Made by a program: the position numbers and the translations under genes. Shown in pieces: positions 19,408 to 28,794 of a stretch of DNA of 64,000 bases (positions are counted from its first letter, which is position 1; each line of letters opens with the position of its first letter). This DNA comes from Gammaproteobacteria bacterium (GTDB taxonomy: Bacteria; Pseudomonadota; Gammaproteobacteria; Burkholderiales; Nitrosomonadaceae): the NCBI GenBank assembly GCA_015709635.1, contig CP054180.1, positions 1,240,001-1,304,000 of the forward strand, written 5' to 3'. The notes under the pieces were generated by a model, which saw only the letters and a program-made list of their open reading frames with translations, made no database searches and was not told the DNA's origin.

Positions 19408-20457
19408 TCACGCAATTGTGACTTCATTGGACAAATACACATCTTGAATGGCATGCAGTAGCTCGACACCTTCGGCAAATGGTTTTTGGAACGCTTTGCG
19501 TCCGGAAATCAGTCCCATGCCGCCGCCGCGTTTGTTGATGACGGCGGTGCGGATTGCCTGATGTAAATCATCACTGCCAGATTCTCCGCCTGAATTGATC
19601 ATTCCAATCCGCCCCATGTAGCAGTTAGCCACCTGGTAACGCACCAGATCGATCGGATGTTCCGTTGTCAGTTCGCTATAGACTTTGGGGTGGGTTTTGC
19701 CGAATTTAATCGCGTTATAGCCGCCGTTATTGGTTGCCATTTTTTGTTTGACGATATCGGCTCCGATGGTTACCGCCAGATGATTGGCTTGACCGGTCAG
19801 ATCGGCACTGACGTGATAGTCTTTTTCAGCAGTTTTGAATGCAGCGTTGCGGGTATATGCCCACAAAATGGTCACCATGCCTAAATTATGCGCATGTTCG
19901 AAGGCGGCTGAAACTTCCTGAATCTGGCGGCGGGATTCTTCCGAGCCGAAAAAAACCGTTGCACCGACTGCGCAAGCTCCCATATTGAACGCCTGATTGA
20001 TGCTGGCAAAAAGCGTTTGGTCGTATTTATTGGGATAGGTCAGCAGCTCATTATGGTTTATTTTAAGAATCATCGGGATTTTGTGCGCATACTGGCGCGC
20101 TACGATTCCCAGCACACCCAATGTGGATGCGACACCGTTACAACCGCCTTCAATCGCCAGTTCGACAATATGTTTGGGGTCAAAAAACATCGGATTGGGT
20201 GCGAACGAAGCACCGGCGGAATGTTCAACGCCCTGATCAACCGGAAGAAGAGACAGATAGCCGGTTCCCGCCAAACGCCCCTGATTAAAAAATGTCTGCA
20301 GATTGCGCAACACGCTGGGTTTGCGGTTGCTTAACGCCATGACGCGATCGACAAAATCGGCGCCGGGGAGCTGCAGACTTTGTTTCGGTATGGTTTTGCA
20401 CACATGGTTGAGCAGCTGTTCGCTTTCACTGCCCAGTGTCGCGGAAATATTGGTCAT
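19408..20457 (-). CDS. Class I fructose-bisphosphate aldolase (DhnA/FbaB type)
   Basis: Splits or forms fructose 1,6-bisphosphate in glycolysis, gluconeogenesis and the Calvin cycle. The 349-residue TIM barrel matches the DhnA/FbaB group: [13 protein letters not shown] near the N-terminus, [11 protein letters not shown], and [19 protein letters not shown], whose Lys fits the Schiff-base position of the family. The C-terminal phosphate-binding part is [13 protein letters not shown] with [15 protein letters not shown]. In an autotrophic nitrifier it could serve CO2 fixation, which is inference. Confidence 0.9.
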   Translation of the reverse strand: MTNISATLGSESEQLLNHVCKTIPKQSLQLPGADFVDRVMALSNRKPSVLRNLQTFFNQGRLAGTGYLSLLPVDQGVEHSAGASFAPNPMFFDPKHIVELAIEGGCNGVASTLGVLGIVARQYAHKIPMILKINHNELLTYPNKYDQTLFASINQAFNMGACAVGATVFFGSEESRRQIQEVSAAFEHAHNLGMVTILWAYTRNAAFKTAEKDYHVSADLTGQANHLAVTIGADIVKQKMATNNGGYNAIKFGKTHPKVYSELTTEHPIDLVRYQVANCYMGRIGMINSGGESGSDDLHQAIRTAVINKRGGGMGLISGRKAFQKPFAEGVELLHAIQDVYLSNEVTIA

Positions 20458-20568
20458 TTTTGCTCCTGATTAGAGGACTATCGGGTGATAACGGAATGTG
20501 GCGGGAATGAACGATCTATCTTAATGGATGCGAAAGAACGTGAAAATAAGCATTTTCCTTATTTCTAA

Positions 20569-20705
20569 GAAAGCTCTCAAAAATTGCCGTACCTGGTCAT
20601 GCTGCGCTGAAATCAAGTTCAGAATGCTCATGTATCATTCATAAACTGCACTTTTCACCTGATTTTGCTTTGCCTGGCTGTCTCGCTACCTTTTTCAGAA
20701 TTTCC
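20569..20705. repeat. 135-bp inverted-repeat element, copy A
   Basis: About 137 bp bounded by imperfect inverted ends (GAAAGCTCTCAAAAA on the left, TTTTTCAGAATTTCC on the right). Its interior aligns with copy B at 25215-25349 over AGAATGCTCAT, CTGATTTTGCTTTGCCTGGC and CGCTACCTTTTTCAGA. It carries no ORF. It looks like a non-autonomous MITE- or REP-like element, more degenerate than copy B, between the aldolase and a response-regulator gene. Confidence 0.65.
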
Positions 20706-20735
20706 CTACTGCATGCCAATTACGTTAGCCGGTAT

Positions 20736-21383
20736 TTAGGTTGGAATGACATCGTTATTAATCGCCATGCGAATAAGTTGCGTGGTGTTTTGTAACTGTA
20801 ATTTGCGCATCAAATTAACGTGATGAACGCCAACAGTCTTTGGACTGATGGCCAGTTTTTCCGCAATCTGCACACTGGAATTTCCTTCCGCGATCAGTTT
20901 GAATATTTGAAACTCGCGCTTGGTGAGCATATCCAACGGGCTTTCGCAAGTATCTTTACGTGTTGCGTTCAATGCCAGCGTTGCGGCTAGTTCCGATTCG
21001 ATATAAATTTTCCCTGCATTGACTTGCCGGACAGCCTGAATCATTTCCCCGATTCCGCTTTGTTTACTGAGAAACCCGGTGGCTCCTGCTTTCAAAGAGC
21101 GCTGCGCCATGGTGGCATTGTTCAGCATGCTGAATACCAGAATATGTGCAACAGAGTCGCGCGCTTTGATGCGGCGGATAGTTTCAAGGCCGCCGATGCC
21201 GGGCATATTCAAATCTAAAATGGTGACGTCGGGCTGGTGCTCCAAATATTGCTGATAACCCGATTCACCATCGTCGGCTTCTGCCACTACACAAATATCC
21301 GGTGTGCTTTCAAGCAAACGGCGGTAACCGGTGCGTACTACGGGATGATCATCAATCAATAGGATACAGATTGGTTTCGTCAT
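20736..21383 (-). CDS. NarL/FixJ-family response regulator
   Basis: Transcription regulator of 215 residues. The N-terminal receiver (about 5-120) has acidic pocket ICILLIDDHPVV, the phospho-acceptor Asp in VTILDLNMPG, and Lys in FLSKQSG. The C-terminal LuxR-type helix-turn-helix contains LTKREFQIFKLIAEGNSSVQ and SPKTVGVHHVNLMRKL. Its start overlaps the end of the upstream kinase by 32 bp, so the two are a cognate pair. Targets are unknown. Confidence 0.92.
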   Translation of the reverse strand: MTKPICILLIDDHPVVRTGYRRLLESTPDICVVAEADDGESGYQQYLEHQPDVTILDLNMPGIGGLETIRRIKARDSVAHILVFSMLNNATMAQRSLKAGATGFLSKQSGIGEMIQAVRQVNAGKIYIESELAATLALNATRKDTCESPLDMLTKREFQIFKLIAEGNSSVQIAEKLAISPKTVGVHHVNLMRKLQLQNTTQLIRMAINNDVIPT

Positions 21384-22566
21384 AGTTTGAATGTTCTATC
21401 GGCAATTTAATAGTGATTTCAGTGCCTTCATTGTACGCGCTGCGTACCGACAAGGTGCCGCTCATGGCAATGACGCGTTCACGCATGCCCAATAATCCTA
21501 AACCGCTGGATTGCTGGTTGATATTATAGCCTTTGCCATTGTCTTCGATGGTGAGCAGCAAGCAGTTATCGGCTGGTTCGGCGCCATCCTCGCGGCTTAG
21601 GCTTATTTGCGCCCAAGTCGCTTCGGCGTGACTGTAAATATTGGTCAAACCTTCCTGGATGAGCCGGTATACCGCAATATTGATCGGTTCATTCAGTTTA
21701 TCAAGTTCACCGCTCAATTTGAATTCCAGGATAGTCTGCGGATGACGTATGCACCATTGCCGCTTCAGCTCCGATAGGGCACCGATTAATCCCAGTGTAT
21801 CCAGCAGCACGGGCCGTAACTGATGCAGCATTTCATGGATTATTTTATTCATTTTTTGAATACATTCATTGTTAGCGCGCGCACTGACGGCAATCGTTGA
21901 GTTGCTTGATGTGTTGTTGAGAATGACTTCATTTTCCACACGAACGGCCGTTAGCCATTGTCCCAATTCATCGTGCAATTCACGTGCGATGAGGCGCCGT
22001 TCATTCTCCTGGATATGGAACAGCTTTTTCATAAGCCGTCTGTTTTCATGCAATAAATTGCGGTTGAGATTGATAGCTTTTTTTAATTGGCTGATGTCGG
22101 ACATGATCATCAAGCAGGTACTGCTGTCGCACATGAGCGTGCTTTCCAGCCGGATATAGCTGAGCTGTTCGTCAGCATTTTTGATTTTCAGATCGACCGC
22201 GGTTTTACCCGAGGTCGTAAAGATTTTCTGCAGATATTGGATAAAGGCTTGATGGTCGATATCAAAAAAACAATCGGTAAATAATTTCCCGATCAGTGAT
22301 TCCCGGTTATTTCTCAGTAACTTAGCGCCTGCTTGATTCAGCGACAAAATGTGCCCGGTTTTGTTTAAAGTCAAGAAACCGACCGGTGCATATTCATAGA
22401 GATCTGCGTAGCGTTTGTGCGATTCATTTAATTGCTGTTGCGTTTCTTTCAATTCGTGATTTTGTTTCTCCAGTTCCCGGTGAGAAATCTGCAACTCGCT
22501 CAGTAGCTCGGTTTTGCTTTGTCTTATATCATCATCTTTTCTTCGCTGCTCTTCAGTTTGCGTCAT
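21352..22566 (-). CDS. PAS-domain sensor histidine kinase (HisKA_3 type)
   Basis: Soluble kinase of 404 residues with no transmembrane helix. An N-terminal coiled coil (about 15-50) leads into a PAS domain (about 50-165; YEYAPVGFLTLNKTGHILSL). The HisKA_3 dimerisation region has the phospho-acceptor His in RRLIARELHDELGQWLTAVR. A C-terminal ATPase domain with IEDNGKGYNI and GLGLLGMRERV follows. This layout matches NarX/DegS-like kinases that pair with NarL-type regulators, and the overlapping downstream gene encodes one. The PAS ligand is not evident. Confidence 0.92.
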   Translation of the reverse strand: MTQTEEQRRKDDDIRQSKTELLSELQISHRELEKQNHELKETQQQLNESHKRYADLYEYAPVGFLTLNKTGHILSLNQAGAKLLRNNRESLIGKLFTDCFFDIDHQAFIQYLQKIFTTSGKTAVDLKIKNADEQLSYIRLESTLMCDSSTCLMIMSDISQLKKAINLNRNLLHENRRLMKKLFHIQENERRLIARELHDELGQWLTAVRVENEVILNNTSSNSTIAVSARANNECIQKMNKIIHEMLHQLRPVLLDTLGLIGALSELKRQWCIRHPQTILEFKLSGELDKLNEPINIAVYRLIQEGLTNIYSHAEATWAQISLSREDGAEPADNCLLLTIEDNGKGYNINQQSSGLGLLGMRERVIAMSGTLSVRSAYNEGTEITIKLPIEHSNYDETNLYPID

Positions 22567-22756
22567 GGTGTTTCCTCCTGCTCATCATTTGCGTTACTGG
22601 AGCTTTGTGGTCGTTCCGCTTAACCACACAATACATGCACTAAGAGTACACATGAAATACACATGACTATAATATCAAATTATGATAAATGATAACGCTA
22701 TAATTTTATGAGAAAAATCCTACAAACGAGTAAATCGGAATGTGTGTTAAGAATAT

Positions 22757-25207
22757 TTGCCGCTCGGCACGGCAATTCCGTCGCGCAGATTCTTTTACTC
22801 TGAGGATCGGGCGGATTTGTCAGTGCGATCCAATATCCTGGCATTTGCTCTGGGTGCCGGCTTGTTGCAGCAACAGGCTAAATTGCCTCAGGCGGAGTGG
22901 GTCTGGATTTTGCTCTTGATTGCCCTCATTATCGGATTGATGCGACGTGCGGCAAATAAGTTCAGCGTGCTATGCAGAATTTTATCGTGGTCGCTTTGTC
23001 TCGGAATAGGTTTTTTCTGGGCTGCCGCAGTAGCGCAATGGCGCTTATCCGATACTTTACCGCATAGCTGGGAACGTCAGGATATTCAGATAACCGGTGT
23101 CGTGGCGAGTGTGCAGCAAGAAACTGATCGCGGTATCCGCTTCCGCTTCGATGTCGAACAAGTGCTCACGAAGGGTGCCAGAGTACCCCGGCATTTGGCA
23201 TTGTCCTGGTTCAGAGCGCGGCAAGCGAAGACGGATAACAGGGCGTTACCGGTGCTTCATCCTGGAGAACGCTGGCGCATCACGGTCAGGCTGAAACAGC
23301 CGCACGGCACGATGAATCCGCATGGCTTCGATTATGAAGCATGGGTATTGGAGCGCAATATTCGGGCAACCGGCTATGTGCATCCGGGTGCTGAAAATGA
23401 ACGCCTGCAGCCGATGGTTCCATGGTCAAGGTATTGGATTGAGTATGTCCGTGAAGAAATACAACATCGTTTTGCCGCGAACTTACCCGATAGAGCCTAC
23501 ACCGGGATTTTGCAAGCACTGGCTATTGGCGATCAGCATGCCATTCCGCGTGATCAGTGGCAAGTATTCACCCGGACCGGGACCAATCATTTGATGGCGA
23601 TTTCCGGCTTACATATCACAATGATTTCCAGTATGGTTTTTGCGGCGGTATTTTGGCTATGGCGATGGAGCGCTTATTTGACCTTGCGTTTACCGGCGTA
23701 CCGGGCTGCTACCATGGCAGGATTATTGGCGGCTATTGCCTATGCCGTGCTGTCCGGTTTCGCGATCCCGGCACAACGGACACTCTACATGCTTGCCGTA
23801 GTGGCGGTTGCGTTATGGCAAGGGAAGCAAACGTCTGCGACATCGGTGCTGGCATGGGCGTTATTTTGTGTGGTTCTGTTCGATCCATGGGCCGTCATTG
23901 CACCCGGGTTCTGGCTGTCATTCGGTGCGATTGCACTCATCATGCTGATCACGGTCGGCCGGATTGGCAAGATTCATTGGCTAACCGGTTGGCTGCGAGT
24001 TCAATGGGCGATTACCTTGGGATTAATTCCGTTGCTGCTGGTTTTCTTCCAGCAAGTACCGGTGTTGTCGCCGCTCGCCAATGCCATCGCCATTCCTCTG
24101 ATCAGTCTGATCGTTGTTCCGCTCACTTTGCTGGCCGCGATACCGCTGTTTGAATTTGTACTGCCTTGGGCGCACGAGATATTAAGCTTCCTGATGACGA
24201 TACTGCGTTCACTGAGTAATTTTCCGCACGCCGTATGGCAGCAGCACACTCCGCCGTTGTGGACGATAGCGGTGGCTGCAATTGGAATTCTGTGGATGCT
24301 GTTGCCAGGAAGCTTGGGGAGAGGGTTTTTTGCAGGTTTCCCGGCTCGCTGGCTGGGGATGGTTGCAGTATTGCCGCTGTTTTGGGTATTGCCGCCTCAA
24401 CCCAAAACCGGTGAATTATGGTTAACGGTACTGGATGTCGGTCAGGGATTGGCTGTCGTGGCGCGTACCGAACATCACGCGCTGTTGTTCGATACCGGCC
24501 CCGGCTTTGCAGATAGCGATAGCGGTAAACGTATTATCGTGCCATATCTGCGAGGAGAAGGTATTCGGCGATTGCATGCCATGGTTGTATCGCATGCGGA
24601 TAACGATCATAGCGGTGGCGCATTGTCGGTGCTGGATGAGATGCCGGTTGAGTTGCTGCTGTCATCCTTGCAAGATGATCACCCCATACAACGTGCTGCC
24701 ACCGATAAAATCCAATGTCGTGCCGGTCAATCCTGGTTTTGGGATGGCGTGCATTTTGAAGTGTTGCATCCATTGGCGCAGGATTATGCCAATCCGCAAC
24801 GCAGAATCAATGCGAACAGCTGTGTATTAAAAATTTCGTCGATTCATGGCAGCATCTTGATACCGGCCGATATCGAAAATAAAGATGAACAAGCATTGCT
24901 TAGCCGTGCCGGTGATAAGCTTGCGGCAACTGTTCTGATTGCGCCGCATCATGGCAGCTTGTCTTCATCGACTGCCGGTTTTGTCAATCAAGTGAATCCA
25001 GCGCTGACAATTTTTACGGTGGGTTATTTAAACCGCTATGATCATCCGCGTAGCGCTGTGGTAGCCCGTTATCTCAGTGTAAACAGCCGTGTGATGCGCA
25101 GCGACGGAGAGGGCGCTATTTTGCTGCGTTTTGCGGAAAACGGCTGGTCGGTTGAAAGCTGGCGAGGATTATACCGGCGTTACTGGCATCATCGCACTAT
25201 CGAATAG
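22757..25207 (+). CDS. comEC: ComEC/Rec2 DNA-uptake channel protein
   Basis: Inner-membrane channel that carries single-stranded DNA during natural transformation. The 816-residue frame has N-terminal membrane helices and a DUF4131-like soluble part. The multi-helix Competence domain (ISGLHITMISSMVFAAVFW onward, about residues 275-540) follows. A C-terminal metallo-beta-lactamase domain has LDVGQGLAVVARTE, SHADNDHSGGALSV and APHHGSLSSST. The exact start is uncertain: TTG 22757 and TTG/GTG codons at 22817-22823 are all possible. Confidence 0.92.
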   Translation: MPLGTAIPSRRFFYSEDRADLSVRSNILAFALGAGLLQQQAKLPQAEWVWILLLIALIIGLMRRAANKFSVLCRILSWSLCLGIGFFWAAAVAQWRLSDTLPHSWERQDIQITGVVASVQQETDRGIRFRFDVEQVLTKGARVPRHLALSWFRARQAKTDNRALPVLHPGERWRITVRLKQPHGTMNPHGFDYEAWVLERNIRATGYVHPGAENERLQPMVPWSRYWIEYVREEIQHRFAANLPDRAYTGILQALAIGDQHAIPRDQWQVFTRTGTNHLMAISGLHITMISSMVFAAVFWLWRWSAYLTLRLPAYRAATMAGLLAAIAYAVLSGFAIPAQRTLYMLAVVAVALWQGKQTSATSVLAWALFCVVLFDPWAVIAPGFWLSFGAIALIMLITVGRIGKIHWLTGWLRVQWAITLGLIPLLLVFFQQVPVLSPLANAIAIPLISLIVVPLTLLAAIPLFEFVLPWAHEILSFLMTILRSLSNFPHAVWQQHTPPLWTIAVAAIGILWMLLPGSLGRGFFAGFPARWLGMVAVLPLFWVLPPQPKTGELWLTVLDVGQGLAVVARTEHHALLFDTGPGFADSDSGKRIIVPYLRGEGIRRLHAMVVSHADNDHSGGALSVLDEMPVELLLSSLQDDHPIQRAATDKIQCRAGQSWFWDGVHFEVLHPLAQDYANPQRRINANSCVLKISSIHGSILIPADIENKDEQALLSRAGDKLAATVLIAPHHGSLSSSTAGFVNQVNPALTIFTVGYLNRYDHPRSAVVARYLSVNSRVMRSDGEGAILLRFAENGWSVESWRGLYRRYWHHRTIE

Positions 25208-25214
25208 CGCTGGG

Positions 25215-25349
25215 GGAAGCTCTGAAAAACTGCTTACTCGGTGTGTGTTGAAATCAGACTCAAAATGCTCATTTACACCTTGTAAGCCGCGCTTTCTCGC
25301 TTGATTTTGCCTTGCCTGACCGTCATCGCTACCTTTTTCAGAGCTTTCC
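25215..25349. repeat. 135-bp inverted-repeat element, copy B
   Basis: Bounded by GGAAGCTCTGAAAAA and TTTTTCAGAGCTTTCC, which form a near-perfect terminal inverted repeat. The interior shares long blocks with copy A about 4.6 kb to the left (AAATGCTCAT, TTGATTTTGC-TTGCCTG, CGCTACCTTTTTCAGAG). There is no ORF. It begins 7 bp after the comEC stop and could also form a transcript-ending structure there. Confidence 0.7.
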
Positions 25350-25406
25350 TAACGAGCAAGCGTAACGACGGAATTTAGCCGGAAACATGGATTGAAGCCG
25401 ACTACG

Positions 25407-26834
25407 TCAATCAGGTAATTCAATGTTGTTGAAAATGATGGTGAAAGAAGTGCCTGCGCCGGGTTCGCTGGTCACCTTGATTTTCAATTTGTTGTTTTCC
25501 GCAGCGATTTTTACGATCGACAAACCGATCCCGCTGGTTGCCTTGTTATGCAGTGCCGCCCGGGGGGAGTAAAAATATTCATTGAATATATTCGGTAAGT
25601 CTTTGCTCTCTATGCCGATGCCATGATCGGTAACGGTAATGGTGGCGCTTTGATTACGCCGGTTGACAGTGGATGTGATTTCAATCGGTGCATTGTTATG
25701 CGAATATGTGATTGCATTGGTAATAATATTTTCCAGCAGAATATCGAGTTGATCGGGAATGACTTTACAGAAAAAGTTATCAATCGATAAATTGAGCTTG
25801 ATATGTTTTGCATTGGCAACCGGCGTTAGTTTTTCAATACATTTTTGCAGTGTAGCTTGAATATCGACAGATTCGAAAACTGCAGTGTTAAGGCAGGTAT
25901 CTTTCAAGCGTTCGAGTCTGAGCAAATCCAGAATCAAGCTCGACATGCTTTGGGCACGACTATCGATCTTATCCAATGCTTCATTAACGCCGTCCGAAGC
26001 ATCTCCGCAATAGCCTCCTTTGATCAGGTTGATTTTACTGCGGATTGCATCAAGCGGCGATTTGAGCTGATGCGTCATCAATACGGCGTACTGATCTTTT
26101 TCCACTTGCGCCTGGTTAATTTGTTTGTAGGCATCCAAAAGATGCCGTTCATGCGCCCGAACAATCAAGGAGAGCCGCGAGACAACGTACCAGACGATAA
26201 AAAACAAAATGTCGAGAAAAAACATCCACAGCATTGCATCGTCCCGGCGTGAGCTTTCGGATAAGAAATGACCATTCAGCAGGGTTGAGAGCGGTGTCTG
26301 AGTTACCAGAAAGTTATCGATCACGATCACGATCGTATCCATGAAACAGACCAAGATCGTTACGTACAGGCTTTCCCGGGTGGAAAAAAAGATGCAGGCC
26401 AGTGCGATATGCAATACGTAAAAAAAGGAAATCGGCGTAGTGGTACTGCCAATATAATGCACGACAACAGATAAACAGATCAGATCAACGATGATCTGTA
26501 CCCACAAATTAATGGTAGGTGAATTAAATTTGCCGGGCTTGCAACGTTCTAATGCGAAAATGTAGGCGATATTGGCGAACACTAATACGATAATTACTGC
26601 AACCGGCCATTTCTGTTGCTCGCTGATACCGAATTGCATCAGAACATCCGATGCAGACAGCATCAAGATTTCGAAAAAAACCAGTGTGACAATCAACGCC
26701 CAGCGAAATGTAATAAACCAGCGGATATTGCTGATTAAAACATCGTCACTGAGTTTAAGCTTGTCTCCTTTTATTTCGAGCAGAACATTCTGGCTATTGT
26801 TTGGTTTGTCCCAGGAGAATTCCGTAGTTGCCAT
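25407..26834 (-). CDS. Membrane-bound sensor histidine kinase
   Basis: Kinase of 475 residues with five to six N-terminal membrane helices (for example FRWALIVTLVFFEILML and INLWVQIIVDLICLSVVVHY, within about residues 35-240). A HisKA domain follows with its His in VLMTHQLKSPLDAIRSK. The ATPase domain has NIITNAITYSHN, DHGIGIESKDLPNIF and GIGLSIVK. No periplasmic sensing domain stands out, so the membrane bundle itself may sense. It lies 15 bp after a single-domain response regulator and is presumably its partner. Confidence 0.9.
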   Translation of the reverse strand: MATTEFSWDKPNNSQNVLLEIKGDKLKLSDDVLISNIRWFITFRWALIVTLVFFEILMLSASDVLMQFGISEQQKWPVAVIIVLVFANIAYIFALERCKPGKFNSPTINLWVQIIVDLICLSVVVHYIGSTTTPISFFYVLHIALACIFFSTRESLYVTILVCFMDTIVIVIDNFLVTQTPLSTLLNGHFLSESSRRDDAMLWMFFLDILFFIVWYVVSRLSLIVRAHERHLLDAYKQINQAQVEKDQYAVLMTHQLKSPLDAIRSKINLIKGGYCGDASDGVNEALDKIDSRAQSMSSLILDLLRLERLKDTCLNTAVFESVDIQATLQKCIEKLTPVANAKHIKLNLSIDNFFCKVIPDQLDILLENIITNAITYSHNNAPIEITSTVNRRNQSATITVTDHGIGIESKDLPNIFNEYFYSPRAALHNKATSGIGLSIVKIAAENNKLKIKVTSEPGAGTSFTIIFNNIELPD

Positions 26835-26849
26835 TCTTGAAGAATCCGG

Positions 26850-27239
26850 TTACGCAGCTGCTCCTGCTTGTTTTAAACGGTCGTTGATAGTCGCCAATAA
26901 ACTGACCGGTTCAACGGGTTTTTCCATGATGCACACCCATTCATGCGATCCATCTTCAAAATAGGGTCTGATCATGTCACCCAAGGAGGTTAGAAAGATG
27001 GTTTGTATTTGCGGAAAACGCTTGTGGATTTTTGCATAGGTAGTCAAACCGGAATCCATAGATTCGACCATTACGTCAAGAATCGCCAGATCGGGCCGTT
27101 TGCTTTCATCTTCCAGTGAATCGATAAAGTCCTGCATCGACAGATAACTGTCAACTTCATAGCCGTTTTTACACAGAATCCGCCCAACCGCCTCGCGAAT
27201 ATCCGCATCATCGTCAACATGTGCAATTCGTAGTGTCAT
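26850..27239 (-). CDS. Single-domain response regulator
   Basis: A 129-residue receiver domain with no output domain. The acidic pair is IAHVDDDAD, the phospho-acceptor Asp is in LAILDVMVESMDSG, the switch Thr is in TIFLTSLGD, and Lys is in MEKPVEPVSLL. Proteins of this kind act by protein contact or as phosphate relays. It is the first gene of a two-gene unit with the downstream kinase, and GGAG lies close to the start. Confidence 0.9.
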   Translation of the reverse strand: MTLRIAHVDDDADIREAVGRILCKNGYEVDSYLSMQDFIDSLEDESKRPDLAILDVMVESMDSGLTTYAKIHKRFPQIQTIFLTSLGDMIRPYFEDGSHEWVCIMEKPVEPVSLLATINDRLKQAGAAA

Positions 27240-27909
27240 TTTAATTCTCCTTACTTCGTAATGTGAACCCGGAAATTAAGCTTTTTCGAGAAACCGTTTA
27301 CTCACCGGGGATATTATTGAGCCGATCATATCTTAGTAAATGTGAAAAAGATGTGAATATAAGCCAACGATCAAGCATCAAAAACTATTGCGTAACATGA
27401 TTGCAAAATTATAAGAGATACTCGATCAAATAAACTCCACCGACACCGCTAAATGACATGAGTAAAGATAATATCATCGGATGATGCAATTACGGCTTGA
27501 ATATCCCTTCTTTAAAATTTTCAATTTCTACACTCAATGATTTCAGTTTTGCAATGTTATCGTTTTTCCAATATCGCCACTCACAAATTGGCGATTGCGC
27601 GGAATTTGTATTCAACCGCCTGAGTATTTCCTTTTTTGCATGCATGGCCGCCGCTCTGAGTCTGAGCGCGCGCTCAGCAGCGTCACCAAGGCAAAGAAAA
27701 GATAAATAAGCACCATGAAAGGTGTGATCAGCCAATTGTCAAAATAATGATTGCGAGACATGACAATTAATTTTTTTGTATTATGATAAATAAATGACTT
27801 ATCGTCTGTGACAATAACTACAAACTGAAGTAGGTGAGTAGAATATCAATGAGCTTTACTGCGAGGATGCTTGGAATTTATGAAGTGATTGTCTTTCTAT
27901 TTCAATGAA
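27240..27909. other. AT-rich gene-poor region
   Basis: About 670 bp between the response regulator and hslO, with no gene of clear quality. Overlapping short frames on both strands show no family motif. The best candidate is the 49-codon membrane ORF listed next. No tRNA, riboswitch or repeat was recognised. Confidence 0.4.
27612..27761 (-). CDS. Possible small membrane protein, 49 aa
   Basis: ATG at 27761 opens a 49-codon frame with one strongly hydrophobic stretch (WLITPFMVLIYLFFALVTLL) followed by basic residues, the pattern of a single-pass small protein. No ribosome binding site is visible and the flanks are AT-rich, so coding status is doubtful. A longer overlapping frame (27490-27735) on the same strand lacks such character. 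Confidence 0.2.
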   Translation of the reverse strand: MSRNHYFDNWLITPFMVLIYLFFALVTLLSARSDSERRPCMQKRKYSGG

Positions 27910-28764
27910 TCAATGAACCGTCGGCCCGGCTTCGCGGAATATGGCGTCGACTGCCAAGGCATCGAAACGGTATTCACGGTTGCAGATGTCGTCGTTGACA
28001 ACGACCTCGCCGAATTCCTGCAGAATCGAATCGACTTCCTCCCGACCCAGGGAACGCAACATGGCGTAAATCTTGGCGGGATCATCGTGGCAACCGTAAT
28101 AAATGGTCTGGGCGTCGAAAATGCGGATGGTTTCCTGATAAAACAGCCGTGTCAGTATTTCTTCCGCGGTCAAATCGAATAATGCTTGATCGTGAACTGT
28201 TGCTGCCAGGGCCTCGGCGCGTGGCCAGCCGTCGGGATCTTTCTGATCGGCGGCGGGCAGTTTTTGCAGCAGCAAACCGAAAATGGCGTTATCCGAAGTG
28301 ACCAAAAATAACCGTGAAGGCAATTGTTCCGATTGCCTGAAATAATGTTCAAAGATTTCCGCGATGTTGTCGCCGTCGAGTGGCACGATACTTTGGTAAC
28401 ATTCGCGCATCGACGGCATATCCAGCGTGAGTACCAACCGGCCGTCCCCGAGCAGATCGGGCGCAGTCTGCACTGTGATATTTTGTTCGCATTTGGCCAT
28501 GCCGCGCAGGTGCAGAGTGTCGGTGCAGTCGATGACCAGCATCGAAACCGGGCCGCTGCCGTTCAGTTGGATCGTCAACCGGCCGGTTTGCTTGAGGTTT
28601 TCTCCTAACAGCATAGTGACTGCGCTCATTTCGCCCAACAGCTTGGTCACAGGTTGCGGGTAATGGCGTCCGGCCAGCATCGCCTGCCAAACGGAATCCA
28701 GATGCACCACAGCGCCGCGTATATCGAGGTTTTCCAGAAGAAAACGTTGTACGTAGTTACTCAT
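27910..28764 (-). CDS. hslO: Hsp33 redox chaperone, zinc/redox site incomplete
   Basis: Holdase chaperone of the Hsp33 family, 284 residues, with the full-length fold (RGAVVHLDSVWQAMLAGRHY, LLGEMSAVTMLLG, RSLGREEVDSILQEFGEV). Canonical Hsp33 has four C-terminal zinc cysteines in CxC and CxxC motifs that act as an oxidation switch. Here the first motif reads YGC and the second DDIC, so one Cys of each pair is missing. It could still be a chaperone without the standard redox switch. It lies 30 bp after hypF and probably shares that transcript. Confidence 0.9.
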   Translation of the reverse strand: MSNYVQRFLLENLDIRGAVVHLDSVWQAMLAGRHYPQPVTKLLGEMSAVTMLLGENLKQTGRLTIQLNGSGPVSMLVIDCTDTLHLRGMAKCEQNITVQTAPDLLGDGRLVLTLDMPSMRECYQSIVPLDGDNIAEIFEHYFRQSEQLPSRLFLVTSDNAIFGLLLQKLPAADQKDPDGWPRAEALAATVHDQALFDLTAEEILTRLFYQETIRIFDAQTIYYGCHDDPAKIYAMLRSLGREEVDSILQEFGEVVVNDDICNREYRFDALAVDAIFREAGPTVH

Positions 28765-28794
28765 TGTAAAGCCTTAAGCAATAGCAAATCGCTA

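Noticed and set aside
27490..27735. Overlapping short frames on both strands (81 aa minus, 70 aa plus)
   Set aside because: They are antisense to each other, lack ribosome sites and show no recognisable domain.
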